Positions 13,035 to 27,102 are shown, numbered from the stretch's first letter. The stretch is 64,000 bases of DNA from Ancylostoma caninum (GCA_037903475.1 JBAJFG010000073.1:372001-436000), one strand, 5' to 3'. Translations and numbers: made by a program. Notes: a model not told the origin generated them from the sequence alone.

Positions 13035-15549
13035 TTGTTCGTCACTTTTTATCAATTCTTGGCGAAAATTCTTCGTGGATACACAGAAGTAGCTCTTTCA
13101 TAAGTAATTCACTTTGCAGGGTTCTGCCGAGACTCATATCTGATTATTTAACTTTCTTATGGATCTTTTCTCCTTAAGTAAGACTTAAATGTCATACATT
13201 ACCAAAATTTGGACTCGGATTTGTCCGAAACGGCTAGATTTTGCCGCCAAAAACTATCCCATAAAAACCACTGAAATCACTTCAACAAAGCTGGAATTCG
13301 CTTACATGTAGAAACATTCCTGTGGATGAAGACGCAGTTCTTAGGGCTTATGCAGCTGCTATCGGCACAGTAAAGTCAAATGTGTTCGTGTTTGACGAAC
13401 CCTGTTGTATTGTTGGTGTAGGAACTAGTTGTATTAGAAGAATAAGAATAGTAATACGGCAAGTGAGACCAGTAAATTTGTATGAATGTACAGTGTCAAT
13501 AGAGTGAGTTATATACCGTGAGAGGTTGACTTTTGAAATCTTCAAGATTAGATCAACAATTGGTTGATGGGAAATCGAGCGCCCCCATCACATCAAGGCT
13601 ACACAGCAGTCAGGGATTCTGTAACAAATCGTAAGGCTTCCAGGCAACTCCGTTGCTTCCTTATCCTCCTTCCTCTCCATAAATATCTGTGTCGCTGTTC
13701 TTCCTACTTAGAGAGAGTTTATGTTAAAAGAACTTCACTGATATTTTCTGGAATTGCCATTATATCAGGGCTGTGCAAAAAGCCACTGCTCTTATAACAA
13801 ACGAAGCTTCCTCATTCGCTCTTTCCCAAACTTCTTCCCCCGATTTTCGCTGATCTATTCAGTGTTTTTTTTTTCATTATCCCCCTCTAAGCTCTCCCAT
13901 GTTAAGCATTTATGACCTCATTCATCTCTTTTATGTTACGCCTCTTTATATGGCCGAAATTTTCGAGGACTTCGTTCACACTCACTCGGGTTTGTGATCC
14001 ACTCTTGTCGAGCGTATATTTTCGTTCTTAAATCTGGTTCTGTGCAATTTGCTCGTTTTTATGACCGACAATTGTCGTAAATTAGCCGACGAGTTGCTGA
14101 CGCTGATAGCATTTCGCGGTTTCTCTTATCCTGTCCAGAATTCATCATTCGAATCACCTTGACGCCGAGTAATCTGCACGTTCACCTCTTTGAGAAAAAA
14201 AAAACTTATTACGCGAAGACCAGTTTAGATTCCGGTGACGGGAGATTGGCGCATTACTGGCCCGCGAGGTGAGCTGGGAGACTCATCTGCGGATTTGTTC
14301 CCCAGCAGTTTCCCCTCCGATCTTTGCCCGTTATCCTGAACGTTTTTGTCTATTTCTGTGCTGCTGAATTCGTCATCAGCTACTTAATTGCCTCTAAATG
14401 ACCAAAGAGTACTCTGCGAAATGAAGCTGGTGCGACGGCGCCGGCTGCAATTCTGATGAATTCGTACAGAGTAGCGCGGAGTCCTCGAGCACTCGATGGT
14501 CATCATCACACGACACTCTGGAGTGACCAATAAGGCCCGCAAAGTCTCCTTCCGCAGACCGCTGCCTCCTTATATGCACATATTTCATGCGGTCGCTGAG
14601 GCCGACGGAGATTTCCTGAGTAATCCTCGACCAACGCGAGTGTTCGGAGGCAACGAGGCGAACGCTGATGTCCACCGCCGGCGCCGAAACTTTTCCGTTG
14701 ACATCGAAACTATGCAAAAAAAGCATATATAGATATCTTCTACTCAATCGTTCTAACAAGCTACTCTTTTCACTGTTTCCTCAGCCTTTTTCCTTGAGTC
14801 ACTTCTTCTCAGAGGGTTATATGCAGTTATATCGAGGTGGAAATAATAGTAGTTGAAGTTAGGAGGGGAGGAGGGGGGGGGGTTCACTCTGAGAAAAAGT
14901 GGGGTCCTGCCGAAACTGTGACCGTCCAGCCTGTTGCCTTCATTTTACAGGATTTGGCCATAGTCCTCGGCGTCTTTAATGATCTCTGGAAAAAACTGCC
15001 ACCGGATTATTTTTCCTCACGGTGATATATCGCCAAATCTTTCACAGAAATAGAAGAATAGGAAGAATAAGAGAAGCGGATTAGTCTTTTTTTGCAGAAA
15101 TCGAGCATTCATTCTGGTTCTCAAAACTCTGTAATTTCTGAGAAGAACAAGGATGAGAAGGACAGTAACATATGAATATAACTTTTGAAAAGAAAAAGGA
15201 TAAGAAAAAAAAGTAAGATACGGGTTTTGAAAGCATCGTACATATATGGCCCCTTGCTTGGCCCGAGCCCACACAAGTAAAGACAGCACAATTGTTGAGT
15301 AATTTCTTGGCTCAATCATGCGTACTTGGCAAACCCCACGTAATTAGGGGATCGTTTCTGATGTATATACACACCTTCGGTCCACAATTTTGAAAATTTT
15401 GCATAAAATATCTGCTCGTCAGAAGTATTCGACAGCAGTTTGATGGGATGTTTCCTGTCGGTTTTAAAAATAATCTTCGAGCTTTCCCGCGTTCAGTGCT
15501 TCAACGAAAACTCATTAGCTACCATTTGTAGAGCTTACCACTAATCCAG
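13035..15549. other. no supported gene
   Basis: Open segments on both strands at 14394-14759 fall in a GC-richer patch without recognisable motif. A run of G lies near 14870. Confidence 0.5.
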
Positions 15550-15741
15550 CACCTAAAAATCCGCGCTGCTCTGTTCGCTCCAATTGCGTTCGCATCCGAG
15601 TGCAGTCCCAACGGGAAGCTTACTCATCTGATTGCCGACGAACTGCCTGGCTGTTCAAACACTGCGAATGTGGTGAATTTCACCTTGACGGCCGGCTGGT
15701 GCATAGCTGCCATCCGTCGTCACATCACCCTCGCTGCGTAA
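15550..15741 (+). other. exon-like open segment in a GC-rich island
   Basis: After a possible splice site (ATCCAG) the frame is open for 63 codons to TAA. It includes ALFAPIAFASECSPNGKLTH and NFTLTAGWCIAAI. An overlapping frame is also open, as expected of GC-rich sequence, so this is weak. The island continues to about 16080. Confidence 0.2.
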
Positions 15742-17408
15742 TTCGATTACCACCCCGGTGAGTAACGCCACGGATGGGTTCACGTGGCTCCGCGGCTCAG
15801 GTGTGACGGGCCGCGGCCGGCGCAGCTCTGCCATAATTCCTCGCTTTTCCTGGCCGTAAATGGAACGTGGAGCGGTGCGGCGGTGCTGGCACAGGCTGCG
15901 TAATCCGTTTTGTCAAATGCAAATCGCACCGATATTACTCGCTGCAAACAAACGACCCTTTGACGGCAGTTTGTTGAATGGTTTTTTCGCTGAAGCGTCG
16001 GCGAGAGTTGGACTTAGGGGTGCAGAGGTCCGTATCCACCAAAAAATTGTTGGGACGGCTGGCACAGGGTGGGTAACGAAGTTGCCACTGAGCTAAATGA
16101 GCAAAATCGGATAAATAAATTTGTTCGACATCGATAAGGCTTTCGAACTAGTCTCAATCTAACTATTCTATTTTTACAGCGCAAAACCACTCTCTGATCA
16201 GTGAAAAAACTGTGCTGCTTAATAAATGTTTGCTACCACACTTACTCTTCTTTTTCGATATTTCCTTCATTTTGAATTCAAACTTTGTTCTCCCTTGTCA
16301 CCAGGTTTCCTCCTTCTGATGGATAAATGATGTAATCATATCTTTAACTTTCTATCCAATCCTTATCTCTGCCACTCGTAGCTTTAGTCAGAAGAATTTT
16401 CAACTCGGCGAAAAATGGAGCGAAAACAAGCAAAGTCCACCTTTTCCTTCGGTGAGTCCTTTCAGGATAGATTCTAAAGACTTTAATTTTTCTGGGAATT
16501 TTAATTGAATTCATGTGAATGGAAGCAAATTAAAATCTCACTTTGTACTTTTTTTGAAAGAAGGAACTGAATGTAATATGACTTGGTACAGTAAAATTTA
16601 TTTGGAAATAACAAAGGTAAATAATACGTAACCGCTACATATATGTAAGGTTCGAAATATGTGATTCGTTGGTGTTCACAATTTGTAGCTCACAGAGTGA
16701 AGACTGTGTATAAAGAAGGGAACTAATCATAAATTGGAGTAGGTTCAATTCTGTCATTTAGCAAAAAATAGGCATGGAATGCGAAAAGGAATTAAAGTGA
16801 TTTTAATTTTTAAAAATTAAATGTTCAATATAATAGGAGGAGTACCCACTGTGAAATGAGCCGAAACACTCCGTAATTGAGGAAAACGTTGTGTTTCTTA
16901 GGTTTTATTTTTCCTAATAGCGATTTTCTACCTATACAGTGAGGAAATGCATGCATTCAGGGAACAACTTAATCTTTCCTCCTTCTCCCCCCTCCCCACC
17001 CTCGGAAAAGAAGTTATTGTTATTGAATGTGTGTAATGTATAGTAGTGGGAATAAGTACAATAATCGATCAGTTAGCATCATCAATCGGATAATCCTAAT
17101 GTCGTCCGGTATTTTCGTTAATCCAAGCTTTGTTTTGCTGCCCTACCCCTCTACTAGATATTAGTTAGTTTTACCTAGCAACGTTTTCGCCAAAGTTCAC
17201 TCGTAAGTAAGGCCTTCATTTTCTGAGTCATAAGAGCGGTAGGCGCCCGGTATGGCTTGCCATAAATCTTTACTCTATTATTTCTTTGTTTCGCTAAAAT
17301 AAACTCCGTTCTACGTGTGCTGCTGTTATCCTCAGTTCATCCAAAAAAAACCTGTGTTCTATACTTAGGACCAAATAACATGTTAAAATACTATTATTTT
17401 TCAAGTGA

Positions 17409-17524
17409 ATACTCAATTTGGAATAATGGATAACTCAAACATTCGAGGATGAGAGAGCTCTATAGCCCTTCTTATCTCCCTGGTCGAAGGTAGACTCCCT
17501 CTTTTCAAATATTCTATTTATTAT
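17409..17524 (+). repeat. TTCGAA-type repeat, single arm
   Basis: It matches 20302-20418 in order: GAATAATG, then ACATTCGAGGATGAGA against AGATGTTCGAGAATGAGA, then a CTCT-rich core, ending TTCTATTTATT. It is diverged and in the same orientation. Confidence 0.6.
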
Positions 17525-20119
17525 AACAACATTCCAATTAACGACTCGTTTAAGACCGAATACTGAGTTCAGTTCCTATTCTAATGTGTAATTCGACCTC
17601 ATTGATAACCGCTATGGATTTTTTGTCACAAATTTCTGAGCAATAAATATTGACTCGGCAGTGATAGTGGGTCAAGTACAGCTCGTTCATATCGCAAACA
17701 ACTAACTGTTTGAAGTGTCATATTTGGCATATGCAAGAGTATTTACATATTTACAACCATTCGCACCCTTACAGTATTGGGAGCGCCATTTGACAGTATT
17801 CCTCCAGTAACGAGTAATGCCTACTCGTCAAATTTATTGTGAATTGGACGATGTGTCGTTTCGTTACAGGAAATTAAAGGAGGACGACTGTACATTCCGT
17901 TTTCTTACGACGTCAACGACGTCGCTGCTTCGCTGGGAAACTGTTGTCGTCGAAATGAATCACATGTTTTCGTTTAGTACTACTACTGCTCCAAACGATT
18001 TTCATCTTCTCTTCTCGCATCAGAAGCACCATAGCGGTCGTCCCCATTCGTGGGCTCGTCCATGAAGGGGCAATTCACTATGCCGTAATTGCAGACGTGA
18101 CGAAGTAAGCGAAAGCGATTGCACTTTCGCCATAACGCAAAAACATCCAAGGAAGAAGTTCTTTTTTCTCCTTTGTACTATGTGAGTCCTGAAGCCTGAA
18201 GAAGCATAGTAGCACTCTTTTAATTGTCTAGTGAGAGCTTCTGGGTTTTTTCTACCCTTTTGTGATGGTCAGAGAGTTTCTAGGAAGGTGGAAATGGTAA
18301 CAAGGAACTTTCTGGTACCTCTCCTCCACCACCTCCCCCCCCCCCTTTGAATTTTCACGCATTGCTCCGATTGATCAAATACTAGCAAGAAAAAGGCGAA
18401 GCTCAGCAAACATTATAGCATGAGTCAGTCGTGACGAGGTCTAAGACCTTTGCGAGTCAAAGGTCATTCCAATGTATTACCATTAAAATCCTGGTTTACA
18501 CTATCACAATGGGTTTCTCTAGAACTTCTTCGCCCCAGCATTTCTCTTTCCGTCCCTCACTATTTTCTTAATATTCCAGACTTTCCAGTGGCTCAACGAC
18601 CACCCAAGTACGGCTCACTGTGCTTAGGTCCCATTTCTCTGTGTGAAGAAGAAATTCTATAAAAGCAGAAATATCAAAGGATACTAATAAAATTTGCAAA
18701 AAACAAAACAAAATGAACAACGAATCCGAACAAACAAATTTAACTCCACAGCATAGCCATAAGAAATGCTGCAGAACTTCTGCTTGGCCGTGCAACCATT
18801 TTGAAAAATCCGAGCTATTGGAAAATGAGCCCATTCATTGAATATAGATAGTGCAACAGAGCAGGCTTGGTCCAACGCCAAATCGCTTTGCAATATAGCT
18901 ATCATTATTGTCAAACCATGGACAAGTTGAGAGCATTTTAGTTAGTGTCAATATTTTACTTGATCTTTGGATAGCTCATCGAAACCATCTATATAGGGCA
19001 TTTTGAGTGCAATCGCAAACTGCGATAGGAAGGAAGAAAAAGTGAGGTCAATGCCAAAGAAAGGGACTTGCCGGCAGAAATAATTTCTAAAAAATTTGCT
19101 CCTTTCTGGAGCGTTTTATCCTAGGTTTATTATAAGCATTCGTCGCTGGGCAACTTATGTACCTGTGCAATTCGACATGCTTAACTCACGTGAGATTACT
19201 CATGGAGCAAATATGAACACAAATTTTATCCAGGATTGATTTCAAATCTGGATCCTTACGGATGAACACCTTAAAATGCTAGTTTTACTCGATTTTTTCT
19301 TCTCGTTCCTGTGAAAGCAATTTTGTTGAAAAAAAAATTTGTTCATTGCCCAACATAGTCCCCCATCTTGTTCCTCCTTCTGCCAACCTGGTAGGAAAAT
19401 TACTAAAAATATGAGTGGAAAACCGAATAGTTGATGTATATGATGCTATCTGAAATAATAGCTATCACGTAGTCGTAGTGAACCATGAAATCTGAAGTTT
19501 TTTTATTCTGGTTTTAAATTCCATGTTTCCAGAAATTCAATTAATCTCAACCCTCTCTTCTTTCGATTTCTTTTTTCCCCTTTTTATACATTTGATAAAT
19601 GTGATTTCGCTTGCCTTCACCGCATTTTCCCATGAATTCATTTCAGATGGCGCTCTCTATCGTTTTTTTTTCATTCACTAAGCAACAAAAACTATCAGCG
19701 CAACGAATGCACATAGTTTCTTTTTTTTCTCTCATCAATAAATGTAGATCCATCAAAATTCTGCTTTCGATTGCAAAAAAGGAGTTTCTTCGAATGCACT
19801 ATGGTTTTTTGAAGCGGTAGAGATTCAATCCTCTTCAATCCTGAAGTTTCCAAGGAAATTTTGCATAAAATGTGTAGTTCGCTATACGTACTATACTCCA
19901 GTCAGTGCGGAATTAATTGGTACTAACATTCGATTTACTCTTGTTGTATCCAAAAGAGTGCATCTCACGAGTCACACAAGGATTACTTCATATTTGTCTA
20001 TTTTTTGCAAGTATCCTTATTCTTTTGTCAGAATCCTGAGCCAAGTAGTAGAATCCTGAGTCTATCTATTCTCACAACAGTTGGGAACAGCCAAAGTAAT
20101 ATATATGTTCGTATTTAAT

Positions 20120-20187
20120 TGCTATTGGCGCGGGTAGATTCTTTAAAACAATAGGGATTCAATAATCTAGGGTGGCACCACCGTTCG
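20120..20187 (+). repeat. dispersed repeat copy A
   Basis: It aligns with 21860-21936 through the blocks GTAGATTC, AATAATCTAGGGTGG and CACC. The function is unknown. Confidence 0.5.
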
Positions 20188-20301
20188 ATTACAGGCAACT
20201 AGAAAATTCAATTTTTTAAAAGTAAAGAAAGAGCCTCACGGGCCGGGGCTAGATAGTATACTTGTGAATAAAAACCGAATAATTTCGTTGCTTTAATTAA
20301 C

Positions 20302-20600
20302 AATTTAAGGAATAATGTAAACACCCAGATGTTCGAGAATGAGAAAGCTTTAAAGCTCGTGCTCTCCCTTATACAGCAGTCTATTGGTCTCCACTGTTGG
20401 AACACTTGAATTTTCTATTTATTCGAAGTCGAATATTTTTGCTTTCGAAAGAATTTCGAATAAATAGAAAATTCGAATGTTCGAGAACTAGAGACCAATG
20501 TAATGCTGTATGAGAGAGAAGAAGAGCTTTAGTGCCTTGTCACTTTCGAATATCTAGGTGTTTAAATTGATTCCTGAACTGTTAACTAAAGTAACAGAAT
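20302..20600. mobile_element. TTCGAA-type inverted-repeat element (MITE-like)
   Basis: Two head-to-head arms meet near 20441. The inner 20 bases at 20408-20427 are the exact reverse complement of 20455-20474 (GAATTTTCTATTTATTCGAA). The pairing continues outward with mismatches through GGTCTCCA/AGAGACCAA, CTGTAT and GTTCGAGAA. There is no coding capacity. Related sequences lie at 17409, 43646 and around 4150. Confidence 0.75.
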
Positions 20601-23600
20601 TATTTGGTTTTTCTTCGGCCCCAAGTATAGTATGTAGATAGAAGTGACCGTAGGGTTTTACGTTTTTAGAATGTTCGAGTCGTTCCCTGTATTCCTAATC
20701 AGATTAATAAAATTATTTAGTTTTTATTCGGTGCTAAATATGGTATGTAGTGCTCTGTTTTCTTGGAATCAACAATGGCTTTTTCATACCAAAATTAAAC
20801 TTGTGCAATTAAAGAAAAGGTATTAGAGGCATTTCTGTTTCATTTGAATAGCGTACAGATCATTCTGTTGCCATCTGAATAAACTGCTAACGTTTTGGAA
20901 ATATCAGAGTACGATAGGTCATTCACTACGAAAAAGCCTGCGCCTGGACAAATGGCTTGTTTGTTGCACATGGTCAATTGTCCAATTGTCGTACTGCTCT
21001 AGAAAAAGCTCTCGTTCAGATCGCTAACAACCGGGACATCATCAATTATCCAGCCGTCGGCCAAATAATTGATCATAATTAGTGCGACAAAAACGCGAAG
21101 GTCCATCTTCTTCCCCGGCTGACTTCGAGCACCTAAGCGGTCAGCTGTAGCCCTGAACAAAGGGCTGGTGACCACACAGCAGCTCCTGCTCTGCATTAAG
21201 TGTCCTTGAAGCGGCTATTCACGCGCATGCCATTGATGTCGATGACGTCTTCATGGTCCGTCCGCCAGGTGCTGCGGTCGCGGGGTTCGGCCGACGGGGG
21301 TGGACCCGTGGCCACGCCCTCGCGATGCCTCCCGACGCGCGGCCTTTGCTCGGCCGACCACGGGTCATGCCACAAATGCGTACTATACTAATCCCTTCGT
21401 TCCCCTGTTTCCATTCTTTGTGCTGCTGGAAAGCTTAAACTTGCAGTTCTTCCCAGAAAACCCGGACCATAGGCTCAAATTCTTGTGTTAGCTTACAAAA
21501 ATTCACTGGAGAGTAAAATATTTCCGGCTTTTCTCCACAATTTTGAGCCATTCCGGTAATCATTACCTTTTTTGCGCTAGGTGATCGAAGTTATGGCTTC
21601 CTACGACCAGTGTGATCCTAACAGCAGTTTTTTTTTGCTGGCCAACCGGTGACGTAATCGGCGGTATGCCCATCCATTGCGCACACATTGCCCAATTGAC
21701 CCACCACCACCAGCAACGAACGCCTTGTGTTCGATCGATCATTATATTTCCTGCATGGCTAGATTGCGTTCCTGGGACATCACATCTGAACTGGGTCATT
21801 GCTCCTTACTCTCCTCACTGATCATCAACTGTCTCATGCTAATCAACATCGAATTCCTTTAGTATTAGCGCAAGTAGATTCCTTGAAGCCACAGGAATCC
21901 GGTGATCCAGTGATCCGGGGTGGTACACCGATCCATCTCTTTATGTCCGTTCGAATTCTGTTTGATATGTCAATGGGTTTTGTTCTTTTCGCCATCGTCC
22001 GTGTCGTCTTCGATCCGCCCCGACCGCGTATCACTCGTCGTTTTTGTACTTATTGCGACAACGATTCGACTTCTTTTTTCCATCCGCTAACCTATCATGT
22101 TTACTCTGTTGGAGTACTATACTCTGATAATTTAAAAAGCTGGCGACTTCCATCTTAATTCCAAGAAATTGTGAGGAATGCCGCACAATGGGTGGGAAAT
22201 TTAAGAGGAAACCGCTGATTTCTAAGTTGATCATAAGCGATGATGGTTGAATGCCAATGCATAATAAACTTGCAAAATATACTACACGACAAGAATCCAT
22301 GCTGTTCCTTGTTTCACCGAGGACCAAAGGCTTCCACAAATTGTTATTTCCTAAATTCTTTTCTATCGTTCCCGGTGATACGTCCTGTACATCGTCTAAA
22401 ATCTAAGCGAAATCCACCAATCGTCAAGGAAAGCGCACGACTTTCCTGAAACTGCATGAAAATGGTCCCCACCATGCAAATTACAGCAAGTAAGATGGAA
22501 AAGTATTTGAAAAAAAGAGCAACAGGAAGTTTGTGGCTTAGTGAGAGGCAGCCATAGATAAGCAGAAATCGCACGAAAATTTTGCAATATTGTTGAAATG
22601 CTTATTTTGAAATGGATAATAGAAACACTAGAGTAGTGTGACGTTCTGATCCACCAGTCGCCTCTTTTTTCTCTCCGTGATTATTAGCACACATAGTCAC
22701 CTTCCTTCATTTCATGCAATTAAAGTGGGCTTATATAAGGTTCATGCACGAAACGAAAATTGAACAGACCACAAGAAATTTCAATATAACTTTAGAATCT
22801 ATGTCTAAGGAATAATGTGAACTTTAAAAAATCTCGGCGAAAGCTTAAAAACATTTTACGAAAAAAAAAACACAGTAACGAGAAACTTCTATTCGACGTT
22901 TCAACCAAAGCACTTTTGATAGGTCATCTGAGGGAGTGCCAGATGTTTCCAGGCCAGTTTTTTCTCGTTCTTATACTCTATGGCTCCTCTTCTCTTGAAT
23001 TAGACTACGTCAGTTTTGATCTTTTTTGAAACTCGGTGAACATGCATCATTCATTGTCTTAGACCTCACAAATGTACAACCATGATAATGTAGAAGTGTA
23101 TTATTTGTATGGTATTCCTATCTTCGAGAGGATTTTCCATATCTCTTCTTCAATATATACGCTCTTCTTCCATTACAAACCCAAAAAAGCTTATTTTCTA
23201 CTCGAATCAATCAGCAATAGCGTAAAGCAGCAACAAATTGCAACAAGTGGGAGATCTCACAGACTAATTCGATTCGACGAAGGCGTCATCGGTCCGATGC
23301 TTCTCTGTTTCACGTATTCAGCCTTCAGAACATCATTCCAAGAGGAAAATGTTAGTCACTCACAAAATTACGAATCCTACTATTAGCCGTAGAGGTGGTT
23401 ATTTCAAAATTTTAATTTTCCCTCCTTGTTTTCGATTGCACAAGAAGTTGTTCAATTTACGGTCTAATCTTAATTTGCACGTACTCTGGCAGGATTTGCG
23501 CTTGAATTTTGGCAATTAATGACCTTGGAAATGTGGATGGTGGGTGGTTTCCGGTTGTAAACTTCTTATAATTAGCGCTTTCCAGAGAAAGGAGCTTTTA

Positions 23601-26463
23601 TTTCCACTCATTAAACTCATTTTCGTACATGAGGCAATTGAGGTTGGTAGTTGGCGTTTGAGCTTTTCTTTTTCGTCGAATAAATCGGAAAGAACTAGCC
23701 ACCCGGCCGCTTTTTCTGTGTTTGCATGTGAGAAAGAGTGAAAAAGCTGTCAAAGACCCAGCTGCCCCTTAGTTGAGAAAAAAAAAACTGTTGATAGTGG
23801 ACAATCACTGAATGGAAAAGAACTAAAGAAAAATACGAACTGTCTGCAATAGTCCCAAATCAAACCCAAAAAAAAGTTTCTGCGTGAGAAGTGAATTCTA
23901 ATTTGATTTCCAACCCTGAGGTTAAAACACTCCGCTGGCTGCAAACTTAAGAAGATTAACAGAATGCAAAGCACTATTGTCTCTGGCTCATAAAAAACCA
24001 ACAGTTTTTTCTAGTTTTTTATTTCTATGTCTCTCTCTCTTCTGCCCACTCCAGCCTTCCTGCCTAATCCGCAAGTGCAGTAGAGCTCGGTGGCTCTGCC
24101 CACAGTCTTTTTTTATGATCGGGGTCGGCACCGAGGGTATTCATGCAGTGTCATTGCCGATAGAATTGCTGACGTGCTGGTGAAATAGACATGTCATGCT
24201 TCATGCTATTTCTACGTGGTTGGTTATTTTCTTTGAGTCCAGGTGGCACGAACCGCTTTTTCTACTATGCGTCGCAAATGATCCGGGTCACCTGGAAAAC
24301 TCACTTGTACTAACCGTTGTCTTGATTTATTCAATCTAGGAACTATTCCTCTCTTATAATAATTTCCCTTGTTAGCTCTTACACCAGCGATTACCGTGTA
24401 GATTCCGGACGAGATATACTTAATTCTTCCCTTTTAAAGTTTAACTGAAAGCACTCGATGAAATTTTCAACTCCTAGGTAAAGTTCCAGGAGTGAGAACC
24501 CATGCCGGGTTTAGCACTTGTGGAACGAACGCAAACGGATTCCACTCAGTCGCAGTAATGAACGCAGCAGCCTTATCTGAAAACGCGCTCTACGATGCGT
24601 CAGCTTACGCATGCTCCATAACTTCGAATTCTGGGTTCGGATCTGGGCAGGAGTGCAAAGTGTAGTTTCGCGACGAGACTCATGAGCCTCCTAAAGGATC
24701 ACTTGTACGTGCGTTCCAACGCATGGAAAATAGTCTGACTTTTTGGGGTTTCTGCGTGCAGTGCATGCGATTTTACCATTAAATGTGAGTTGTGCACCTA
24801 TCACAACCCCGTAATGTGACAGAATCTCACACATGAGAATTTTCTCAGGAAACATATCTATGTTTGTATTCATTATGAGTTCGGTGTTTCCCACTCGAAT
24901 TCCGGTTAAATTCCGCCTGCTCTCGTGATACTTTCTCCATTCTCTCTGTCCAATACTGCCGCTCCGTGGATCTGGTCTGTGTTCACCTGGAGCCTTCTGT
25001 ACACATCAGTTTTCACCTCACTTCTAAGTGAATTTCATTCAGCCTTAGAAGTTTCGATTCTTTTTCCATTTTAACATTAGCCAAAATGTCTTTAGTAATG
25101 GTAGGCAGTGCGCGTATGATGCTCATTACTCAATCCGCTTTTGCTCGTTAGTTCATTTAAGAGTCTTCCCACCGCCTGTCACTAAGCTTACCATGCCCCT
25201 GATTCACGATCGTCGTCAACCAATGCCCTTTTGCGCTCGTCTCCTCGTGGTGTAGTATAGTCGCCAACGTGTGTTTGTATAGCCGCTGTCTGAGATTCGC
25301 TTTTTTTGCGGAGCGATGTCAAAAGTTGATTTGTTAGCGCTGGCGTTAGCAAGGACAACACAACACCACGAGACGAGCAAGGCTAAACATCGTCGTTGCA
25401 GCGGCACCGGCTTGAAATCGTCGTCGCTTTAGCTCTGATTGGATTGTTGCGGGAACAGGCGAGTTTTATTTTTCTTCGGACACGCGGACATTAGAATAGT
25501 GCAGATTATAAATGTATTAGACGACATGTCAAAAAGATTAGCTCAGGGCTGCTGTAGCCGCTTTGGAAGAAGTGTTGAAGTGACGTTTGGCTTGCATTTG
25601 CTGCTAGCTGCCAATCTTCATCCTGTAACTGCCATCAATCCTCTCCACAGCTACTTTTTTCTCACAAAAAGCACCTCCAATGTAGCACACAAATTCGGAA
25701 ATTCAAGTGCTCCTTCTGGACGAAATAACCGTTGTCTTCCTCTCCACTCAAACCATTCTTCGTTTAGACACAGTGGCAAGACATTGGATCTACTCCTGAA
25801 ACAAGGGACCAAAATATTCTGACATTTTGGATCATTTAAAGAGGTGATAATAAGTTCGAGAACTTCTTTGCACTATTTCTATGTATAGTCACTTTTAAAC
25901 ACGGTAGTTGTTGCGTATTTCTACGTATTGTCTGCTTTCTCGTCGCTCTCCCCAACTTGCATATATTTTCCCGCGAACTTTTTCTCTCTGACATCTATCT
26001 AGATGTCTTCACTAGTGAGACGGCCTATATGCATAGTTCTCATGTAAGAATGATGTACGGAACATTAGAGAGATTGCACCGTGTGATTAATGTCCAGAGA
26101 AAGAAATCCTAGCGAAGACACATCGATTTGTCGGATTTTATTTTGTTCACAGAACAAGTTTACGTATGTGCAAAAATGTTCTGTCTCTACCTATTAGAAT
26201 TCTTAGTCATTTTCTTTGCAGAGTTTGTTTCAGTAGTGATTAGCCATGTTTATCAGTGAATTTTTTTATGCACAAATGAAAGACAGCATTCTTGCAGAGC
26301 TATTGGAGTGGTTTTCGACGCAGTGGAATAGAGGATAGTATTTTGTTTGCAAAGTTCTTTTATAAAAGTGCAGAGTGGTACGCTGATGGCTGCAATTACT
26401 CAGTTATAGGATGATGTGGAACGTGGGTTTCTTTTTTTTGCGTCCTCTTGCAAATGAGGTCAG
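20601..26463. other. no supported gene
   Basis: A GC-rich island at 21190-21400 is open on the minus strand in two frames. Another open stretch with a secretion-like leader lies at 25216-25407 on the minus strand. Neither could be extended into a gene. Confidence 0.5.
21860..21936 (+). repeat. dispersed repeat copy B
   Basis: This is the partner of 20120-20187, with shared GCGCAAGTAGATTC-like and GTGATCCGGGGTGGTACACC-like blocks. Confidence 0.5.
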
Positions 26464-26962
26464 TGCTGGTATTCATGAATGTCGGCGGGAAGGTTTTAGC
26501 CTACCCGCCGGGTGGACGAGTTTCGCGGGTAGAAAATTGGTATTCATGAAAACGGCCGGTATCTTCCCGGCCTACCCGGCGGGTGAACGGGAAGGTTCCC
26601 GCTTACCCGACCATCTAGGCCTCGGGAAGTTCTATCCGTCGATGGATTTCTGCGACATTTTTCAATATTATTGCGTTTCATTGACAATCTTGACATAGTA
26701 ATGCGTTCTTAAGATTCAGAAGAGTTTTGTGTTGCTTTCCACTTAGTTAATTGAATGCTATGTTCACTCCGTACTTATTTGTTTTCACTACCCAAACAAT
26801 ATTTCTTTTTTATCTTCAGATATGTGTGTTATGTTACGATAACCAATCAAACCAACGATGGCTAGGGTGATTGGTTATCGTATTGACTACATAGTGCTAA
26901 GAGACGCAGACAACAAAAGTTGGTTTGCTAGCCTGGGTTATCGTTTCATGAATCCCAGCCCT

Positions 26963-27004
26963 GGGGCGGTCGCTAAGGCGACTCTTTGATCTGGTACGAA
27001 CCCC
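26963..27004 (+). other. tRNA-like segment, possible SINE relic
   Basis: GGGGCGGTCGCTAAGGCGAC followed by GATCTGGTACGAACCCC resembles the D-arm and T-loop promoter boxes (A box TAAGGCG, B box GGTWCGAACCC) of a serine- or leucine-type tRNA. No acceptor stem closes it, so it is not called as a tRNA gene. Confidence 0.3.
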
Positions 27005-27102
27005 AGGCGTAAGCTTGAATGGGTGCTCGCCGGCTCTTATCCCCAGCAATTTGGGGCCCAGGCTACTTAAGAGTGTGGCAGTAAAGGATTAAAAAGACAT
27101 CT

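Larger units (their letters stand above)
15742..20301. other. no supported gene; repeat copies
   Basis: The sequence is mostly AT-rich, with homopolymer C runs near 16990 and 18340. It contains one arm of the TTCGAA-type repeat (17409-17524) and one copy of a dispersed repeat (20120-20187), listed separately. Confidence 0.5.

Noticed and set aside
21200..21400. Minus-strand GC-rich frame containing an AT-hook-like RGRPSKGR
   Set aside because: Two frames are open at once and neither extends; composition explains it.
25216..25407. Minus-strand frame with a secretion-like leader (LALLVSWCCVVLANASA)
   Set aside because: 63 codons, no family, no supporting splice partner; leaders arise by chance in AT-rich DNA.
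26963..27004. Functional tRNA gene
   Set aside because: No acceptor stem or anticodon arm can be drawn; kept only as a tRNA-like relic.
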